Part shown: positions 57,711-64,000 of the stretch, one piece after another
How the letters are laid out: each line of letters starts with the position of its first letter
Numbering within the stretch: position 1 is the stretch's first letter
Source of the DNA: Sipunculus nudus
Lineage: Eukaryota > Annelida > Sipuncula > Golfingiida > Sipunculidae
Length of the DNA: 64,000 nucleotides
Direction: 5' to 3'
NCBI GenBank assembly: GCA_026874595.1
Contig: CM049322.1
Location: 48,525,340 to 48,589,339 of the forward strand
Notes under the pieces: model-generated
Told to the model about the DNA's origin: nothing
The model's database searches: none
The model's input: the letters and a program-made list of their open reading frames with translations, nothing else
Position numbers and translations under genes: made by a program

Positions 57711-57931
57711 AAGCATGTAGGACCTTTCCCACAGATAAAATAGAACAACACAAGGAGTTAAGTTATAATTAACCAAATGACGACAAAAAGTCGGTCTGAA
57801 TTTGGAATCGTTGTACTTAGCCAAAACGTATATACTGCCAGTCTATAATTTGAATATGATGGTCAGGGAGTTATACCAATCGCGGCGGGTACTGTTAGAA
57901 GATTCCCCTGATGTAAATTACCTGTGGCCCT

Positions 57932-57937
57932 TTTATT
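57932..57937 (-). terminator. Polyadenylation signal AATAAA for the glycosyltransferase
   Basis: Minus-strand AATAAA about 146 nt beyond the stop codon, inside TCTAATAAAAGGGCC. It would give a compact 3' UTR. Confidence 0.5.
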
Positions 57938-58082
57938 AGAACGCAAAGTGTCTTAACAAAGTCCCGCCTTAGTCTATAGGGCTGCTGGGCTGATAAAATA
58001 AGATCAAATAAAATTGTAACTCCGATTAATACAATCATATATTGGTAATTGGTATGGAAACAAATATCAAAACAGAACATTC

Positions 58083-58728
58083 CTACAAAATCAATTTTAA
58101 TTTCTTCAGATGACTTATTAAATTAAAATAAAATACTGTATTTCCTAAATCATATGGATCATTGTCTTTCCCCGCCCACGAGTGCGCCCACTGGTGGTCT
58201 GTGTAGGAACTAGAATCTGGCACATTTTGGTAATTTTTATCCAATAAATGTTCACACAGTCTCATTTGCTCATGTAAAAACTCCTCTTCCTGAAATGGCC
58301 CGAATAATTTTGTTCTACAACGCTGTTTTAATTTTTCTAATCTGCTGTTATCAAGAGTAGGATGGAATGTTTTTGCAGGTGCTAAATACACCTTCTCTGT
58401 GTATTGATCATTAGCTTGCTTTATATAACGAGTATATTCTGAAGTAAGAAATAGTGGTCCTGTTGCGTGCATGACGTCATTCCAAAAAATCACCCCTGCG
58501 TGCCGTGGCAAACTGTGAATAAGTTGTCTGAAGAACGGGTGGTTGGGAACAGACGCCATCAAAGCGTTTGAAACGAGTGGTCCTCGAACCGGAACATGAA
58601 AGTGCGCATGCTCAGGGGGCTCCTGACTCATGATGCAAGAATGACCTTGAAGAACATTCTTAATGTCACGAAGACAGTCCATATCCAAGTCGATGTAAAC
58701 TCCGCCATAATCATGCAGGACAAAATAT
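58083..58728 (-). CDS. Glycosyltransferase exon 2: DXD motif and C-terminal half
   Basis: 646 nt. Acceptor TTTTATTTTCAG|A restores Arg132 and continues YFVLHDYGG. It holds the DXD (DLD, residues 145-147) and the TGPLFLT and WAHSWAG blocks, and ends at the TAG-type stop at 58083-58085. AATAAA lies about 150 nt downstream. Confidence 0.9.
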
Positions 58729-60842
58729 CTGAAAATAAAATCATTCCTGCATTAAAGTCCACTGCTACTGGTATCACATCGTTTGTTGAATATATGAAGG
58801 ATAAAATTATGTTCCAATTATCTGTCACCCTAATTTCCAAAACTTATTTGAATAACGTTTGAGTAAAATATTCTCTCATACCATTAGATTCACATTCTTT
58901 ACTCAGTGAATGAAACTAAAATATCTTTTTACATTTCTGTGTTGAAAATAGGCATATCACATGTCACTCATGTGCCGGTATAAACGAACTGGATTTCAAT
59001 CTGGTCACACCAAACAGCTCTTTCATATAATGTAATTGTATTTAAATGGAAAACAATGATTAATATTCGATAGCATTAAAAACTTTCTTCCTATGAACCC
59101 CTTGGATGCAACCCTGTGAACGGAGTCTGTTTATGTTACATATATTTATCAAATGTATCCTCACTAAATCAGTACTTTTCAAAGAATATTAGAAACTGAA
59201 ATCTTGTTTCATCAACTCCCGTGATATAAAATGTTCATTTTTTTCTAAACAAACTGTTAAAAAAGGCCATTGATTAAAAATATGATGCAGCGTTTCCCAG
59301 TCTAAAAACAAGTATGTAATCTAGTGGTGTAATCAGAAATCATGAACTCTTGCTAGAAATCATTCGCGCTTGCCTGCATGAGGATCAAATATATGCCTCA
59401 GAATTAATTATATTTTTGGGCGTTTCTTTCAATGTTTACTGTTTTAGCCCAGCTGATTGAAAGTCATCCGATCTAAAGCGATCACTCTTTGTCCGTCCGA
59501 CCGTTAACAGGGCACAAATCGTAACTGTTACACCAAGAAACTTCTAAATGGGAGAACTATGGAGGTCCATGAAATATTTCCTTGGAAACCTGACATTAGG
59601 TCTCTGTTACCCATAACCTCTGAGCTATGGGGCTCGTATATATACCCCCAGAATCATCAAAAATTTGATACAAAAGCTCCAGTATCTGAATAACTAATGC
59701 ATTGATTGTCGTGATTCTTTGTATGCATATTGATCATGGAGTGTTTCATCAGTTCCTTGAGACTGGTGGTGCCACCGGCATTTTTTTTTCGAATTTTTAC
59801 GCATTTTCTCTATTTTTGAGAACTTCAAATGAAGCAATCGTCCATTAACAGGGCACAAATCGTAATAGTTGGACCTAGAATCTTCTATTTTGACATCTGG
59901 CGAGTTCAATGAAAAATCTCCTTGGTTTTAACACTTTTTTAGTCAGGTAGGCACGAATTGTAGCAGCTGCCTGTATAATAAGGTCACTGTAACCTATATC
60001 TATGGGCTATTGGCAAATTGCATGATTTGAGCACGCTGGTAGTCTTTTTGTTCATTGTTCAAGGATCCTTTAATTTAGCTGAGCGTCATGGCCCATGGAC
60101 CACTTGTTATATGTATTGGGCAAGTTAAAAGCTATTGTTTAGATACTCTCTTATAAGCCTTTTAATATCCGATTTTACAATGAAATCAGGACCCGCTAAA
60201 TAGTTGTCAAAACTAGAAATTCTAAGATAATTAAAATTCATAAATTTCGAATGATTTTTTTTTTTAAATAAAAATTCCTAAATCAATATTCATGAAAGAC
60301 ATTTAAGGAATTACGAATCCAGTAACATAAACTATATATACAAATATGTATTAGATAATGAATATGCTTATGTTGTCAGAGATTTTATTTAAATCTTTTA
60401 TGGTAAATTTTATTTAAATTAATTAGTTTTCCATGCGTATCACTAACCTAAATGCATCCACTCGTTGAATATCATCAGGATATCCCTCAAACAGGTCATA
60501 AAACCAGTGGTGATTGGTTCCCATAAAATCCCATATATCTTGGTCCGTCCAGAACCAATACTCAAAATGTGGGTTCCTCTGAATACAGTTCTGGATCCAC
60601 GGCCGGAACAGAGTCGGGATTTCGAATGATTTCCACGTCTGGTGGATGATCAGAGGGATTGTACGAGATCCGGACCGGGCGCTCGTGTTTCTGGCAGGAA
60701 TGATTAGGCTGGCAACGGGCCAGTTCTGCCTTGACCAAAGTGATGACAAGATTAGAATCACCATTGCTGCTGATGTAATAAGGAAATATGTTGTGTTCCT
60801 GCGCTTCTGTCGTCTCATCATGCTATTCCTGTAATTAATCAT
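58083..60842 (-). CDS. DXD-motif glycosyltransferase, type II membrane protein (GT32/OCH1-SUR1-like), two exons
   Basis: Join 60842-60448 and 58728-58083: 1041 nt, 346 residues plus stop. Residues 1-15 are basic (MMRRQKRR), and residues 18-36 are a signal anchor. The catalytic region starts IPLIIHQTWKS (62-72), continues WTDQDIWDFM and the DDIQRVDAFR block, and crosses the intron into YFVLHDYGGVYIDLDMDC. There Asp145-x-Asp147 is the DXD that binds metal and nucleotide sugar in the Gly_transf_sug family. Downstream are PNHPFF, TGPLFLT and HQWAHSWAG, also typical. The enzyme should act in the Golgi or ER lumen. Relatives include OCH1 and the inositol-phosphoceramide mannosyltransferase SUR1, but donor and acceptor here are unknown. 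An in-frame TGA upstream supports the start; Met8 is an alternative. The length is usual for the family and no break is seen. Confidence 0.9.
58729..60447 (-). other. Glycosyltransferase intron (1.7 kb)
   Basis: Contains an inverted family A-prime element (59446-60102) and otherwise plain AT-rich sequence. Confidence 0.8.
59446..60102 (-). mobile_element. Family A-prime element, 657 bp, inside the glycosyltransferase intron
   Basis: Read on the minus strand it starts GGTCCATGGGCCATGACGCT CAGCT and ends ATGACTTTCAATCAGCTGGG CT. Its interior (CCCCATAGCTCAGAGG, GTTACGATTTGTGCCCTGTT, CGGACGGACAAAG) matches 45400-45545. It shares palindromic ends with family A but is shorter. Confidence 0.6.
60448..60842 (-). 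CDS. Glycosyltransferase exon 1: anchor and first half of the catalytic region
   Basis: 395 nt from the ATG at 60842 to the donor TTTAG|GTTAGT. The exon ends in phase 2 inside Arg132, in the conserved block DDIQRVDAFR. Without splicing the frame would run only a few residues into the intron before a stop. The donor is weaker than consensus (GTTAGT). Confidence 0.88.
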
Positions 60843-62892
60843 TATAAAAAATACAGCTCAATGGGGCATGCAAGTTATAATACGGTTGTGGTCAGGTAAT
60901 TCACGGATCGTAATAAAATACATGTATATTAGTTACAAACATAATAATGTCCATTTTAAAATTAAATTAATTTTTATATATATATATAAATATTATATAT
61001 ATTCTAACCACATTCACCTGATGATCGGGTCGCATCCCATGAAACAGACTGTTGTGAATTAACAGTGTTGTTTTTCTTCAGAGTGATATATATATTTGAT
61101 ATATCATATGAAAAATCAGGTCTGTTGTTCAAGGTTTTTTTTAAAGAAGAAATATTAAATATACGCGTAATTTGTATAGTCAGCAGATTTACATATACTA
61201 ATTGAATATCAACTTCATAATACTTTTTCACTCCCTTTGTCAAACCACACACACACACTCACATAATATTTGCCATGACACAGTTAAACAACTGCATGGC
61301 TGGATCAGTTAAGTACCAGGAAATGATTCTAGCGTGTGTAATTATGTTTATTAAAAAGCATTTATAATATAAAAACATGATTTTTAATAAATTAAATAAC
61401 TGGCTAACCTTCACCAAAATTTCATCAAAATCCGTTAATAAGTTCTGGCGAACAGACAAACCTAACAACAATGAAGGAACATTAATGCCCCATCACCTGG
61501 CAGAGGTAGGCTACGGATCTGAAAGACAACGTTTCACGCAGGTACGTGACAATTAGTTCGATAAAAGGAGAACTCAGCTGGTACGAGATGGGGTTGGTAC
61601 GAGTTGAACTGTGCGAACTTGTGGTTGGTCTTAAAACTGTTAGTAACAGTTCTTGAAGTGATCAATCCGTCTTTTAACCCACTTGTCCTTCGTACTTTCT
61701 TGTCAATCTGTGCTACCTGTACTCGACAAAAACACGACCCACCATATGCTGATTTCGGATAAAATGCCAGGGGGAATTCTTGTTCAAAACCCAGTGTTTA
61801 CATCTTGTGGCGACATCTATTGATCCCTCGTTAAACAAAGGGTGTCTCGTTATTTCTGACCAACACTTCTCTGTTACGTAGTGATATTTCTCGCATTCAA
61901 ATGAGAAACTGTCAGGGAGTCATTTATGTAAATAGGACTTAGTGTCACTTTGCCAAACTATTTATTATAATTAACCTTTAGCTTTATTTTAATATAAAAC
62001 AAAATAAAACATAAAATTTAAAATTTAAGTTCAATTGCTTGATCATTCAATTTGATTTCCAAACTCATAGTTGTATTTATAATTTAATTAAAGCTGGTTA
62101 ACGGAAATTTGTCGTTTTTAATCAAATCAATAATTTTTTGAAACGTTTGCTAATGATACTTTATATTATAATATGATACCAGTTAATGTAAAACCATTAA
62201 AAGATAAAAGACTGCTTAAAGACTCATTCTTCATTATCCTTTGTTAAGTATATGTACAAGACGTAATTTTAAAAAATTATGGTTATTAGTAATATATTTA
62301 ACTTTAAATTGTGCGTAATGCTAAAAAACTAGAGGACAGGGTAAAGGTCCAATAAATTTATATATATTATTTTATATATATATTTATGTGTGTGTGTGTG
62401 TGTGTACAGCCAGTGTTTTGAAGTCAGTTTCTTTGTATCATGCTAAATGGCAAAATTTGTATCTTGCCTAAAACATATGTGTTGCGTGTTTGGTCAAATG
62501 GTGTAAAAAATAAATCTAATTATGTATTCGTATCTTCCATGCACTCCATGCTTCTGCAAGATTAAATTGTCCAGTGTCTGCATGGTTCCGAAGAACTAAA
62601 TTTTTGCACAGTAACAGGGATTTTTTAAGGACTATATAGATTAATATACCCTATCAATGCATTAACCATGAAGGCCTACTCTGTTGTGCGAGACAGGAAT
62701 GTATAATGTATTCGATAATTAATACGTATTGCGTAGTAGTATTTGTATCTGTATCTATTATTTTTACTTATATTCGTGTGGACTTAGGGGCCTATATTTG
62801 GCCTATATGACAAAAAAAAAAGACTAAAATTTATTTGTATTGTTCCTAGCAATCCCTCATCTTATTTTTATGTAGGCCCATAAAGTATAGGA

Positions 62893-62930
<38 letters not shown>

Positions 62931-64000
62931 TAATAATGATAATAATGGTAATACTGATAATAAAATAATCCTCCAAACAGCTAGGCAGGAGTGCAACCAT
63001 TTATAACTACAATTAATTATATCCACCGAAAAGAAATGCCACCTACAATCTTTTTTTTTTTGTATGACGTCCATCCAAACTTATATCTCTGAGGTCTTTG
63101 TTATATTCATTAGTCTGAAGTTTTGCTTGTTAATATGACTTGGATATTGCTTTATTTTGTTCACATGGCTGGAGGGGCCAACCACAATTTTTTTATTGTT
63201 TTTTTTTCGTGCCTGACGTCCATCCTTTTTATTTTAAGTTTGGTGAAAATTACACACATCTCAAGAGTGGTTAGATGTATTGGCCTCGAAATTTGCATTT
63301 GCATATATGGGATGGCTTCAACTCGTATATAAGACTGTTGGCACCATATGTTGTTCTGTCATGAGTGAAAACATATTCCATTCTCGTTGATCTTAGTTAA
63401 CAATGTCTACTGAACATGACTTGTCTCTACTGTGGTACCACCGATGTATACGGCATGTCAATAGGTCAAGGTCACCCGATAGGACAAGTTTTACAGGTGG
63501 TATTTCGAGGGCTCTTAAGCCATTTGGTCCACGCCCCTTGTGACACGGCGGATACACTTCGGTCTATTCCGTATTAATTAATTCTATATAGGCGTATGGC
63601 TGAAATGTCTTAAAGAAGCAGAGATCCCGCATCAATTATGTTCAGGGAACGGGTTTGTATGCATTGATCAGCGACAGTAATTGCTAGCAACTGAATACTA
63701 GGTCATTAATCATTATGATGATATAAAATGCGCAAGATTAAGTAGTAGAAACTCATGCATGTAGCTATATAAAAAATTTGTGTTAACCAAATAATTAAAT
63801 TGAAAGAATCAAGGGTGGTTATTTGACGATTCTACTGGCCATTAAAAAACCTAAGCTCCTTTAAAACTACAAAAATTGATTCTTCTTGTATTATACCTCT
63901 GTCATATTTTTTTCCCCTGGCATTTTAACCTCCGGTCACCTTTACCTAATAAATTTGAAAAATGTTTTGTCGTATACATCATCAGACGCATTTAAACATG
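60843..64000. other. Sequence upstream of the glycosyltransferase; no gene seen
   Basis: Presumably holds the glycosyltransferase promoter, but no core promoter motif could be assigned. Simple repeats occur at about 62379-62405 (GT), 62893-62956 (AAT) and in T-runs near 63050 and 63195. The open frames here look random. Confidence 0.5.
62893..62956. repeat. (AAT)n microsatellite, imperfect
   Basis: Uninterrupted AAT for about 33 bp, then ACAAT, GAT and GGT variants. Confidence 0.9.

Larger units (their letters stand above)
53301..57931. other. Intergenic region between the two genes
   Basis: Contains repeat H copy 2, an inverted-repeat element, a possible tRNA-derived SINE and a long (TA)n tract. 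No exon is supported. Confidence 0.55.

Noticed and set aside
58596-58862. Plus-strand open frame over the glycosyltransferase
   Set aside because: It is the shadow of exon 2 of the glycosyltransferase.

Overview
The window looks like animal nuclear DNA, most likely a mollusc and probably a bivalve. The reasons are split genes with GT-AG introns of up to about 20 kb, AT-rich sequence, and dense non-autonomous repeats whose style (TGACCTTGACCTTTGACC tandems, GGTGGCGCCACC palindromes) I associate with marine lophotrochozoans. The assignment is an inference from style; no species marker was seen.

Two protein genes can be reconstructed, both on the minus strand. Gene 1 (coding 53010 down to 2754) is a single-pass membrane protein with three immunoglobulin domains. 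It has nine coding exons at 52962-53010, 32912-33229, 32130-32492, 24351-24617, 18989-19069, 13735-13761, 8797-8916, 3119-3143 and 2754-2874. Every junction has GT-AG ends, the phases match at all eight introns, and the sum is 1371 nt (456 residues plus stop). The order is signal peptide, Ig1, Ig2, Ig3, a Thr/Pro/Ser stalk on two small phase 1-1 exons, a transmembrane helix, and a 55-residue tail holding a duplicated YLDNRD motif. This is the general plan of nectin/CADM-like adhesion or recognition receptors; orthology is not established. Gene 2 (coding 60842 down to 58083) is a two-exon, 346-residue type II membrane glycosyltransferase with the DXD sugar-binding region (Gly_transf_sug, OCH1/SUR1-like).

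Nearly everything else is repeats. Positions 1-2087 are intergenic sequence downstream of gene 1. Positions 2.1-53 kb are gene 1, with introns carrying two 2.6-kb copies of a palindrome-ended element (3893-6517, 46366-48988) and SINE-like copies (14.4 and 17.9 kb). They also carry hAT-like MITEs (19182-19604; 33383-34246 with a perfect 8-bp target duplication) and several families built of short internal tandem units (24.7-31.7, 34.3, 36.6-45.6 kb). A 2049-bp element (34574-36622) has a perfect 12-bp terminal inverted repeat and repeated TTACGGGTGGGACA motifs. A 288-bp satellite-like array with higher-order structure lies at about 40.9-44.5 kb. Positions 53-58 kb are intergenic with fold-back elements and a (TA)n tract. 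Positions 58-61 kb are the glycosyltransferase, and 61-64 kb shows no gene.

The two genes share no evident pathway beyond the secretory route: one is predicted at the cell surface, the other in the Golgi or ER. The most interesting items are the complete Ig receptor with its microexon stalk and duplicated tyrosine tail, the unusual terminal-repeat element at 34.6-36.6 kb, and the spread of nuclear-receptor-like AGGTCA sites by tandem repeats.
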